From Locusta migratoria (taxonomy: Eukaryota; Arthropoda; Insecta; Orthoptera; Acrididae), in contig CM048750.1 in assembly GCA_026315105.1 (NCBI GenBank), positions 109,833,297-109,897,296 of the forward strand: DNA of 64,000 nucleotides, read 5' to 3'. Below are positions 22,260-31,459 of this stretch, piece by piece (positions within the stretch are counted from its first letter, which is position 1; the number at the start of each line of letters is the position of its first letter). Under the pieces are notes generated by a model. It saw only the letters and a program-made list of their open reading frames with translations. It searched no databases and had not been told where the DNA came from. The position numbers and the translations under genes are program-made.

Positions 22260-22680
22260 TCAATTTTGAATTTCATTTGTTTCTTCCATATGTATTACTT
22301 CTTCCTGTTGATCTTCTGACCAAGCAGGCGTGCTTGTGCGGAATCTGTCTTCAGCAATCCTTGGCACATCGTCTATAACTGGTGTTTCTTTCCCGGCCGT
22401 GTTGGCATCTTCATTCATATCTATAATCAGGCGCGTCCTGTCATTACTTCGTTCTATCGGTTGTCCGCCGTCCGCTTTGACCTCTTCCCTTATTGTTCGC
22501 AGCCTCTCTCTTAAGGGTGGAGCCAAGGTTTCTGCATTTTGATGCGCTATCCTTCTCTTTTTATTTCGTCTCTTAGACTTCCTGGGCGATCGTGACCGTT
22601 CAGGAGATGAATCAGGGGACTTCTCAGACGAATCCGGCGAAGAAGTTATTAACTGAGAACCTTCCTCACGTTCAGGAAAA
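22260..22680 (-). pseudogene. C-terminal end of the LINE ORF1
   Basis: The open frame on the minus strand is rich in Arg/Ser/Lys (SSPDSSEKSPDSSPERSRSP, KSKRRNKKRR). It continues to APPLRERLRTIREEVKADGG and ends HMEETNEIQN*. It lies directly upstream of ORF2 in the same orientation, so I read it as the C-terminus of the RNA-binding ORF1. No RRM or zinc knuckle is visible in what remains. The 5' end is lost at about 22740. Confidence 0.6.
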
Positions 22681-22744
22681 AAGCTGTTTTCTCTTGTTTC
22701 ACCTCATTTAAAATACGTTCTCATCTCTAGAACGCTGGATGAAT

Positions 22745-23060
22745 TGCTAACACTGCCTTCAAAGGCTGTGGCTAAGCCATGTCTCCACCATATCCTTCCT
22801 TACAGGAGTGCTAGTCTTGCAAGTTTCGCAGGAGAACTTCTGTGAAGTTTGGAAAGTAGGAAACGAGGTACTGGCGGAAGTATAGTTATGAGGCGGCATC
22901 GTGAGTCGTGTCGGGATAGCACAGTCGGTAGTGCGCTTGCCCGCGAAAGGCAAAGGTCCCAGGTTCGAGCACCGGTTCCGGCACACAATTTTAATCTGCC
23001 AGGAAGTTTCATATCAGCGCACACTCCGCTGCAGAGTGAAAGTTTCATTCTGGAATAAAA
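22745..23060 (+). repeat. tRNA-like tandem repeat (family 3), forward unit
   Basis: The unit continues the array interrupted at 17907: GGCTGTGGCTAAGCCATGTC, TTTGGAAAGTAGGAAACGAG, the box region at 22905-22985 and CGCACACTCCGCTGCAGAG. It ends in an A-run (23056-23066). Confidence 0.85.
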
Positions 23061-24652
23061 AAAAATTGTCTCTTTATGCCTTGCGTGAAGATTTTTCATT
23101 TACCAGTTGAGAATGAGAGCTCTTAGCGACTTACAACAAACCTGATATATAATTTAAAATCTTTAAGAAAATTGAACATATATCAAGAAAGGAAAAGAAA
23201 AAGTATATCGTTTACCACTTTTTCGCTGTTCATGCGGCGAAACTAAAGCATTAGCATTAGCCATGATGATACAATGTATTACTTCCACACTGCTTATTGT
23301 ATTCTCCAGGCATTTTAGAGAGAGTATACAAATGTAGCACTCAATGTACCTCGGAAATTATATTACAGCACGAGCGACACATAGTTCATGAGATAAGAAG
23401 GCATAAGTAATTTGGTTACGGAGAAACTGTTCCATCATGCCTGAGGCTTCTATTTATTACATTTTTCCTACTAACTCTATTCGATATATAATTAGCAGGC
23501 AGTATGCTCATGTACCACAAAATAGACTATCGATATTATACCGCAGTACGAAACATGAAGTAATTCACGAGATATGTCTTACAAAAATTGTGGAAGTCAT
23601 GAAATTCCACCCCTTCACGCAAGGGGTTCTAATTTATCATGTCTTTACTAGCAACTCCTTTTGCAACTCATTTCGCAGAAAGTTTATTAACATTCCACTA
23701 TACAAACCTGGAAACTACATTATTGTAGGAGACACAGGTCTTCGGATATGAAGTCTTAAGGACGGAAGTAAATGAAAATGAAACTTAAATGGATACACAG
23801 TAGGTTAGAAGGCGATGAACAGAGATGGATGAAGGAGTTGAGTAACATACGGAAGGAATAAAAACATACCGGGGGAAGCGACCCTAATTGAAGCCACGTT
23901 AATCCTTTCATTCTCTCATTATGAATACAGCTTTCTAAAAATTAAAATTCAATGTTTCAGTATTAACACAGTGCACTAAACTCCAAAGTATGTGTTTTAA
24001 AATTTTTTATCGAACCATTTTTTTTCTTTTTGTTTTGTTTAATGATGTATTCCATGCACAACACACACGTTTGTATCGAGGTATATTGTTACTTGGGACG
24101 TTACGTTGTTGATAGTTAACACAGTCAGATCGATAACGCCAGCATAATCTCCGCCACAGTACCAAAGATAAGACAATAATATCAACCACACTCACGCTCG
24201 CACTCACAACTGCGTACAGACGTCCATGTAACATAACCGGATAGATTAACGCCTCTGAAGTGGCTAAAAGCCTTATTAAATGGGAAAACGTGGTACTATA
24301 AGCGTGTTGTTCATCAACAACAATGTTGAGGATTGATACACATAACACGGTACAAATCAGCTTTTCATATGTCATTGTCGAGGAACAACAATGGGAATGA
24401 AAGGGTTGACATATTGACATATAACATGGCAAAATCTAGTTCGTTTCCCATGCCATTATTTCAAATTGTCGTTAGAACCAAATGTTGGTGGAGGTAGATA
24501 ATTTTTCCCGTATTCTGGGAATTCGGACCATATCGGGTCACCAAAAATAAGATCCGGAGTTCTGTCAACACAGCCTGCCAGAATAGCAGCAACTGCTCAC
24601 TCCAACCCTATTACTTTGGCTACTGGGAGCATTTCGTATATTCTCGAAGTCC
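23061..24652. repeat. Spacer with a decayed ~190-bp tandem repeat
   Basis: Between about 23290 and 23750 three weakly similar units can be lined up. Their shared landmarks are TTCATGAGATA (about 23390), TTCACGAGATA (about 23567) and a GCAG(A/G)(A/C)AGT block at 23497 and 23679. The open frames here (23437-23751, 24007-24432) show no family motif, and I do not call genes. The remainder is AT-rich and featureless to me. Confidence 0.4.
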
Positions 24653-24850
24653 AAATGTTCAAATGTTTGTTAAGCTTATGGGACTGAACTACGGGGTCAT
24701 CAGTCCCTAAACTTACAAACTACTTATGAACTACTTACGAACTAGGACGGCACAAATATCCATGCCCGAGGGGGCATTCGAACCCTCGACCGTAGTGGCC
24801 GTGCAGACCGTGACTGGAGCGCCTCAGTCCCCTCGGCCAACGCGGCCGGC
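24653..24850 (-). repeat. SINE family 1
   Basis: A reverse-strand SINE with tail first (AAATGTTCAAATG), hairpin CTACGGGGTCATCAGTCCC and B box at about 24775-24790. The head GGCCGGC ends at 24850. An 11-bp target duplication TCTCGAAGTCC flanks it (24642-24652, 24851-24861). Confidence 0.9.
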
Positions 24851-25627
24851 TCTCGAAGTCCACCGCAGTTCATCGACAGAGTTCTTAAGTAACCTTTAGA
24901 GCAGCTCTCCAGCCCATTCCGTTGCGACTGCTAGAGCTATCGACATCGCGAAACTCAGAGTGCGATACTTAACGACATTTAGTGGCAAGTGCTTCCCATT
25001 ATCTCTGTAACAACCTCGTTTTATCTGTCTTCGAGCTAGTCGTATGTATAGAGATATGAAGCACTCTTCAGTTACGATGGTTACGGTTATATGCCGAAAA
25101 AGTAATTTATTTACATAATAGTTTTCTTAAAATGAAATGATTAGCATTTCCCGACGGTCGTTCAAGTCCTCATGGACGGAACTGAGCAACCCATTCAGGT
25201 GCGACAACTAGAAATGAAATAATTATCTCGAAAAATCAGTGAGATATTGTTGTGCCCTAAATTTTAAATAAAATTCGTATATAGCCTCTGGATTTCATAT
25301 GCAGTTATTAGTGAAATAATATCACCTATACGTAACTAATACACTATGTGTTTTTACGTCTGACAACTCTTTAAAATGTGTTGCAATACTTTACGTAATT
25401 TGATACTGTATAGTAATTGTAAAGAGTAACGAAAAGACTTATATGTGCCTCTAATGTGGCGTTTTAGAAAATATTAATATCTTGCCTTGGAATGCACATT
25501 ATGATGACATATGGAGAAGATAGGAAGAAGAGCAGCGCGAATCATTGTATTACCGTTCAATAAGTCAGAGAGTGTTACGGAAAATATTTAAATTCGCAAT
25601 TTTGAGATTCACGAAAGAGTTTTGAAC
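24851..25627. other. Spacer, nothing recognised
   Basis: AT-rich sequence without motifs, boxes or inverted repeats that I can support. Confidence 0.5.
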
Positions 25628-25648
25628 CATCTCTAATAAAAGGGTCGG

Positions 25649-25695
<47 letters not shown>

Positions 25696-25860
25696 TATTG
25701 GCGAGGACCTGGTGTTGTTATGTTTTATATGTAAGTATATTTCTATTCCATCTTTGTCCAGATAGGCTTATTCTGGTTTGTCACTGGCTTATAGTATGGC
25801 GTTTCTTTTTTATTCAGGTATGTGACATGAAGATGCGTCTTTAAGTCGCGAAACCAGTCA

Positions 25861-25909
<49 letters not shown>

Positions 25910-25947
25910 ACGTAAACCAACTGAAGCGGACCCTTTTATTAGAGATG
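25628..25947. mobile_element. Small inverted-repeat element with two poly-T runs
   Basis: A 19-bp perfect inverted repeat bounds it: CATCTCTAATAAAAGGGTC at 25628-25646 and its reverse complement at 25929-25947. Inside are T runs at 25651-25694 and 25863-25902. A hammerhead-like segment lies at 25829-25855 (TGAAGATGCG...GTCGCGAAACCAGTC), in which GCG pairs with CGC. No coding sequence is visible. Confidence 0.6.
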
Positions 25948-26042
25948 TATCATCTTAGCTGTGGATGTCCGTCAACAAAGGTTTTATGTTCAAGTTTTGA
26001 ACCACTTGGAGATATACTGCTAAAATTCAGAAACTACGCAAA
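25948..26042. other. Short spacer before the mariner-type element
   Basis: No feature is seen. It contains the poorly conserved left target flank of the transposon beginning at 26043. Confidence 0.4.
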
Positions 26043-27937
26043 CAGGATGTTTCACTAAGTGTGTTTGCCTCTGTAACTTATAAAATAATAGGTGCGGTAG
26101 GTCAATACAAGAAATGTCACACTTTCTGCAGAGCTATGAACATAGTTTATTGTATCATTTTCCACAGAGTTACAGCACAAAGATATAATTTTTTAAATGG
26201 AACAATAGTTTTTTCTATCGTGCATTGGAATCCTTGAAACCAGCTGCGCCCAAATCAATTTAAACTACATTCCTATCACTGTTAGTTTGGGAGCTACAAC
26301 CCTTCAAAGTTTCAGGGACAGATACCACACGCTGTACATAACACATGGCTGTGTGGTAGGTGATGGATGTTATGGCGGTGGGAAGTTGATTTACATGAGA
26401 TGTTCAAATGTGTGTCCATGTTCCTCAATGCATAATGCAATGCGCCGTCGACAGGAGATGTAACATCGTCGGTGTGACGGAGCGACATGCGTCCTCGATG
26501 CGCCATTTTAGATCATCTGGGGATGTGGGCTCAGTGACATAAACACGATCCTTTAGATATCCCCACAAAAAGAAATCTACTGGTGTTAAATCGGGCGACC
26601 TTGCAGACCATAAATGACGACCATGGTGCCATAACCATCTTCCTGCAAACCTGTTGTTTAGTTCTTCCACAACAGCATGCGCAGAATGGGCTGGGTGACC
26701 ATCGTGCTGCATCCACCTATGGACTCTCGTGTGTATACACACATGGTCTCTTCCGTGTAGACACACATGTTCAAGGAGACCACCCAAACTGTCGGCTATA
26801 AAAGCGCGATATAACTCACCTGTCAGTGTTCCTGGGAAGTAGTGGGGACTGATGATTTCATTCCCAAGGATTCCACACCACACGTTAATAGACCACCTAC
26901 GTTGACAGTCGACAGGTCGTACCCACCGAGGATTGTCTGCGGCCCAGTAGTGCATGTTATGGCGATTCACTGCACCATAATTTGTGAACGTGGACTCGTC
27001 AGAGAACATAACACTTTGTAAAGACTCCAGCGTGAAATTACGCATGGCCCACTCACAGATTGTCACTCTTGCACGGAAACCGTTCCCATGCAGCTCCTGG
27101 GCCAGTGACAGGCGGTACGGGTGAAACCTGTGGCCTTGTACTATACACCACACAGATGTGATACTGACACCGGCTACTGCAGCAACGGCTCGTAAGCTGG
27201 CATGAGGATCATGGTGTAGTGCAGCTAAAACAAACACCTCCGTCTCCTCACTTCTTGCAGGTCTTTGTCTGTTACTGCGGCTCATTACCAAGCTGCCTGT
27301 TTCCCGAAGTCGTTGTTCGGCACGTAAGAACGTAATGGCTGCCCGGGCTCTTCGCCTAGGATATCTCATGGCACACGCCGTGGCTGCTTCAGTGGCATCG
27401 CGTCGGCACTCGCCGAGCATCAGCAACGTGTCAACGTAGTCGTTGTTCGTGTATGCCATCGACATCCGACGTCAGTAACTGTGGTATATTGAGCCCCGGT
27501 TGTTCGTGTAGCTCCAACTGCCAGGTATTCGGCCGTGTGCGGCGACAGTCGGCAGTCTAACAGCGCATCGATGAGGCTTCTCGCTCCGTGACACCGGCGA
27601 CATTACAACTCGGCCGCACCACATTTAGAAGGCGCATTGCATTATGCGCAGCGTTAGTGGTATCTGCTCTGAATCTTTGAAGGTTTGTAGCTCCCAAACT
27701 AACTGTGATAGGGATGTAGTTTAAATTGATTTGGACGCAGCTGGTTTCAACGAATCCAATGCACGATAGAAAAAACTATTGTTCCATTTAAAAACTCTTT
27801 GGGAAATGATACAATAAACTATGTTCATAGCTCCGCAGAAAGTGTAACATTTCTTGTGTTCACCTACCGCATTAAAATTTCCCGTCACCTATTATTTTAT
27901 AAGTTACAGAGGCAAACACACTTAGTGAAACACCCTG
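26043..27937 (-). mobile_element. mariner-superfamily transposon with ~280-bp TIRs
   Basis: The ends read CAGGATGTTTCACTAAGTG at the left and CAGGGTGTTTCACTAAGTG on the opposite strand at the right. They continue as inverted arms of about 280 bp: TTGCCTCTGTAACTTATAAA, GAACATAGTTTATTGTATCA, GCACGATAGAAAAAACTATT (right arm orientation). TA follows the right end; the left flank is AA. The arms enclose an intact transposase frame, making this the best-preserved DNA transposon in the window. Confidence 0.9.
26425..27465 (-). CDS. mariner-superfamily transposase, open reading frame intact
   Basis: The 346-residue uninterrupted frame is close to full length for a mariner-type transposase. The N-terminal domain (NNDYVDTLLMLGECRRDATE, YPRRRARAAITFLRAEQRLR) resembles the DUF4817 helix-turn-helix found in arthropod transposases. 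A second helix-turn-helix follows (HASLRAVAAVAGVSITSVW). The catalytic core shows SDESTF (first Asp), MQHDGHPAH (second Asp) and RSPDLTPVDFFLWGYLKDRV (third Asp in PVD). I count 41 residues between the second and third Asp, longer than the 34 of classical mariner. The start MSMAYTNNDYVD fits the family. No stop or frameshift is visible, so activity or recent activity is possible. The C-terminus (LLSTAHCIMH) may be slightly altered. Confidence 0.88.
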   Translation of the reverse strand: MSMAYTNNDYVDTLLMLGECRRDATEAATACAMRYPRRRARAAITFLRAEQRLRETGSLVMSRSNRQRPARSEETEVFVLAALHHDPHASLRAVAAVAGVSITSVWCIVQGHRFHPYRLSLAQELHGNGFRARVTICEWAMRNFTLESLQSVMFSDESTFTNYGAVNRHNMHYWAADNPRWVRPVDCQRRWSINVWCGILGNEIISPHYFPGTLTGELYRAFIADSLGGLLEHVCLHGRDHVCIHTRVHRWMQHDGHPAHSAHAVVEELNNRFAGRWLWHHGRHLWSARSPDLTPVDFFLWGYLKDRVYVTEPTSPDDLKWRIEDACRSVTPTMLHLLSTAHCIMH

Positions 27938-28068
27938 TATATATCACTTAATCCATATAAGTCTCACGAAATAACCATTACCAGACAATCAGAGAAATTT
28001 TCTCACACACTGAATGTCTCATAGTTTGATCCTATTGCAATACGTAAGTGTTGTGTTATCTGTTTGTT

Positions 28069-28268
28069 CAAAAATGTTCAAATGTTTGTAGAGCTTATGG
28101 GACTTAACTACGGGGTCATCAGTCCCTAAACTTACAAACTACTTATGAACTAGCTAACACTAAGGACGACACAAATATCCATGTCCGAGGAGGATTCGAA
28201 CCCCTGATCGTAGTGGCCGTGCAGACAGTGACTGTCGCGCCGCAGACCCCTCGGCCACTGCGGCCGGC
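28069..28268 (-). repeat. SINE family 1
   Basis: Same structure as the copy at 24653-24850, with a slightly damaged B box. A 12-bp target duplication TATCTGTTTGTT flanks it (28057-28068, 28269-28280). Confidence 0.9.
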
Positions 28269-28534
28269 TATCTGTTTGTTACAACGACTAAAGTAAAGAT
28301 TAGACTAACTGTCCTGGTCTAGATTAATAATGGATAACACAAAACAATATATTAGCCAATGTGAGATTCGCCGTTGTCCCCCCAAAAGACAAATTTTTTA
28401 CTACAATCATACATCCACTTCCTGTGTCGCAAAGAGAAGCGTAGTCCTGAATGGCTCAGAACTGCACTATTCCACTCGTTATACGTCAACGTGTCTCATC
28501 TTAGATCAGCTGGCTATAAAATATTGGGGATCTA

Positions 28535-28710
28535 AGACTGTGAGGACAGGCCATGAAGCGTGCACAGGTAGCTCAGACGGCAGAGCGCTTACCCGTGTAA
28601 GGCAAAGGTCCTGGTTTCAAATCCCGGCCTTGCTCACAGTTTTAATCTGCCAGCAAGTTTCCTATTAGCACACAATCTACCGCAGAATGAAATTTTATTT
28701 TTTAGACCAT
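28535..28710 (+). repeat. tRNA-like repeat (family 3), single diverged copy
   Basis: GGTAGCTCAGACGGCAGAGC (A box) and GGTTTCAAATCCCGG (B box) are followed by the family tail TTTTAATCTGCCAGCAAGTT and GCACACAATCTACCGCAGAA. It is tRNA-like but sits in the repeat context, so it is not called a tRNA gene. Confidence 0.7.
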
Positions 28711-28728
28711 ACTGGTGATTTGTGTGTG

Positions 28729-28836
28729 TTAAATGTTCTTAAACCTATTGAAACAAACTGCTATGGTCATCAGTCCCTAGACTTACAAACTACATAAACT
28801 AGCTTACACTAAGGACAACACACCCACCCACCCACA

Positions 28837-28930
<94 letters not shown>

Positions 28931-29010
28931 CGACGGAGGACTCGAATGTCCGACGGCAACGGCCGCCCAATCTGAAACATGACGCCTTAGACCACGCGGT
29001 CATTTCGCGG
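28729..29010 (-). repeat. SINE family 2 with expanded (CA)n
   Basis: The tail (TGGTCATCAGTCCCTAG), linker (TAAGGACAACACAC), a CA microsatellite of about 100 bp (28820-28927) and a diverged head (GAGGACTCGAATGTCCGAC) run in reverse orientation. The microsatellite occupies the place of the short GT run of the family consensus. Confidence 0.75.
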
Positions 29011-29839
29011 AGGATTACTACTTCAGTATGATAGTGATCTATTACGGTGTGCTAAAAGGTAAACTTTATCACTCTACATGTTTTTTTATGACATAGTGCC
29101 TGCCACCTAGAAACTATAACTTAAACCTGTCTGACAATACGAATCTCGCCAGTACTATTCCTTGACTTGCTTGTCTCTATGCAAAAGTAATATCGCCTCA
29201 GTAAGAAAAGACTACCCGCAGTCCGAGAAGAGCTTGTTTCATTCTGAACACCACACCTGGGAGAAAGCTCGCCCTTCTGTTTGATTACATCAGAGAATCA
29301 GTGTGAGTGGACTTCAGCTTCATATCACACCCGCCTTGCAGTCCTCTGCAGTAGTCACCACGGGCGACGCACGCGACACATCCCGAGGGAAATCTGCGAC
29401 TCCTATTTCCTCGCATGCTGGCCTACAGCAGGAATAGCGAAGATATAACAGCAGCTTATTCCTGTTTCATTCGAACATACATTGTGTCTTCCTATTTCAT
29501 GACTCAATATCTCTGTGCCACTTCGCTATTACACAATAATCGTGAGTAGTAACGTAGAAGAGCTTTTTAAATGAGGATCTGTGCAGTAATGTCTCAATAT
29601 CTCTGTGCCACTTAGCTATTACATGATAATCGTGAGTAGTGACGTAGTAGAGCTTCTTTCTAAATGAGGACCTATGCAGTAATTTTATATATATTCATAT
29701 ACATCTTTATTATTATTATTATTATTTGAGTTTGGCCTTCATTCGCAGGATCGACATGGTTATTTCGGATTCGTCATCTTAGTTATGGAGTGAATTGTTG
29801 CCCTTCCTGTCTCCTCATTACCTCCAGAAAGAACTATGT
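29011..29839. repeat. Spacer with a ~92-bp tandem duplication and (TTA)n
   Basis: Units 29500-29589 and 29590-29683 are clear duplicates, sharing CTCAATATCTCTGTGCCACT, AATCGTGAGTAGT and TGCAGTAA. A (TTA)n run follows at about 29705-29727. 29011-29499 contains nothing I recognise. Confidence 0.75.
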
Positions 29840-30532
29840 GTACCCGCATTGCATGCTTATAGTGCTGCTTGAACTTATTAGGACCATCTATAACACAGGA
29901 GAATTACCGACAGACTTCCAGAAATGCATCATTGTTCCTATACCAATGAAGGCAGGAGCCACAAAATGTTAACGGTACCGAACTTTAACCTAATATCACA
30001 TGCCTTAAAAATTCTCATAAAAATAATTCTGAGAAGAATTGAGAAGAAGGTGGAGGATATGCTAAGTGAAGATCAATTTGGATTAAGAAGAGAAGCGATT
30101 ATGGCACTGAGACTCCTTACCGAAAAGCAATTACAGTAAAATAAACTAACTTATATTGCCTTTGTAGACCTGGAAAAGGCATTTGGTAATGTTATCTGGC
30201 AAGAGATGTTCAGAGTGCTGAGGAAAAGTGGAATGAAATACAAAGACATCCGTGTGATACTCAATCTCTATAAAGATGAGACGGCAGTGATTAGCAACTG
30301 TCACCAGAATCAAGAAGCAAATATCAGACAAAGGTAAGACAAGGATGTGCTCTCTCTCTCCTCTTACAATCAACGCCTACATCCAGGAAGCTATAGACCA
30401 AGTTTGTGAAACTACAAAGGTGGGTATCAAGAGTAATGGGCAGAGGATAGACATGCTACGCTATGCAGACGATATAGCTATAGTCACGGAGACAAAAGAA
30501 GACCTAAAAGAAGTCCTCAGAACAATTGAAAG

Positions 30533-30723
30533 CGGTGGTCGAGGAGACTAAGGCGCTCCAGTGACGGTCTGCACGGCCACTACGGTCGGATGTTCGAATC
30601 CCTCCTCGGGCATGGATATTTGTGCCGTTCTAGTTCGTAAGTAGTTCATAAGTAGTTTGTAAGTTTAGGGACTGATGACCCCGTAGTTAAGTCCCATAGA
30701 CTATACAAACATTTGAACATTTG
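30533..30723 (+). repeat. SINE family 1 in LINE copy A
   Basis: The head is slightly truncated (CGGTGGTCGAGGAGACTAAG). The B box and tail hairpin are intact. The 12-bp flanking repeats AACAATTGAAAG / AACAATGGAAAG (30521-30532, 30724-30735) differ at one base. Confidence 0.9.
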
Positions 30724-30839
30724 AACAATGGAAAGGATTTTCTAGAACCAGTATGGTATGAGAATAAAAAAAAAAAAAGACTAAAGTGATGGTATCCAGC
30801 AGAGAAGGACAATATGAACCTCCAAAAGTAAGAATTGGA

Positions 30840-31027
30840 GCCGGCCGCGGTGGCCGAGGGGACTGAGGCGCTCCAGTGACGGTCTGCACGGCCACTACGG
30901 TCGGATGTTCGAATCCCTCCTCGGGCATGGATATTTGTGCCGTCCTAGTTCGTAAGTAGTTCATAAGTAGTTTGTAAGTTTAGGGACTGATGACCCCGTA
31001 GTTAAGTCCCATAGACGATACAAACAT
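30840..31027 (+). repeat. SINE family 1 in LINE copy A
   Basis: A full-length copy from CCGGCCGCGGTGGCCGAGGG to the ACAAACAT tail, flanked by AAGAATTGGA (30830-30839, 31028-31037). The tail is shorter than in other copies. Confidence 0.9.
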
Positions 31028-31045
31028 AAGAATTGGAAGAGAGGA

Positions 31046-31204
31046 ACAGTTACCTACTGGCAGCAGAACAGCCCAGGACAGCCCAGCCCAGCCGAGTGCA
31101 GCACTGGCCACATGGGCTACTTGTAATTCCGAAGATGACGTAGATCAGTTCGAAACTGGTTAATTGAAACTGTTAATTTCTGCGATCAAGACTGTTTTTT
31201 GTAT
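31046..31204 (+). mobile_element. 159-bp insertion with 14-bp target duplication
   Basis: The direct repeat ATTGGAAGAGAGGA stands on both sides (31032-31045, 31205-31218), and removing the insert restores the LINE reading frame. The insert is GC-rich at its left (CAGCCCAGCCCAGCCGAG). It carries a hammerhead-like segment CGAAGATGACG...GTTCGAAACTGG (31122-31151). It has no tRNA boxes and no poly(A). It may be a solo terminal repeat of a Penelope-like element. Confidence 0.7.
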
Positions 31205-31459
31205 ATTGGAAGAGAGGAGCTGGAAATGATCGAGGAATTGACTTACTTGGGAAGCAAGATCATAAGAGATGACAGAAGCCGGAAAGAAATTATGAGCAGA
31301 ATACAACAGGCCAAAATTGCATTCAATCTGAGGAAGAACTTAATGACCAGCAAGCACATCAGTACGGCGATAACAAAACGCATAATGAAAGCTTTTGTCT
31401 GGAGTGTGGCTCTATACGGTTTCGAAACTTGGACAATAGCAAGAGAGGAGAGAAGACAG

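Larger units (their letters stand above)
17908..22744 (-). mobile_element. Tx1/L1-like LINE with poly(A) tail
   Basis: A 59-base poly-T run at 17908-17966 is the poly(A) tail of a minus-strand element. Upstream on that strand lie an RT C-terminus, RT, an AP-type endonuclease and the end of an ORF1. The insertion separates GAAACATCCC from GGCTGTGGCTAAGCC of the family-3 tandem repeat. No clean target duplication is visible. Assignment to the Tx1/L1 group rests on the style of its palm and C-terminal motifs and is tentative. Confidence 0.85.

Noticed and set aside
24007..24432. 141-codon minus-strand frame with hydrophobic stretches
   Set aside because: No family motif, no splice-like borders and no repeat-free conservation signal visible; most likely a chance frame.
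28809..29003. Frames through CA, TG, TA/GA and poly-T runs (also 12077-12262, 38202-38420, 17859-18107, 54438-54710)
   Set aside because: Repetitive translations of microsatellites and homopolymers, not genes.
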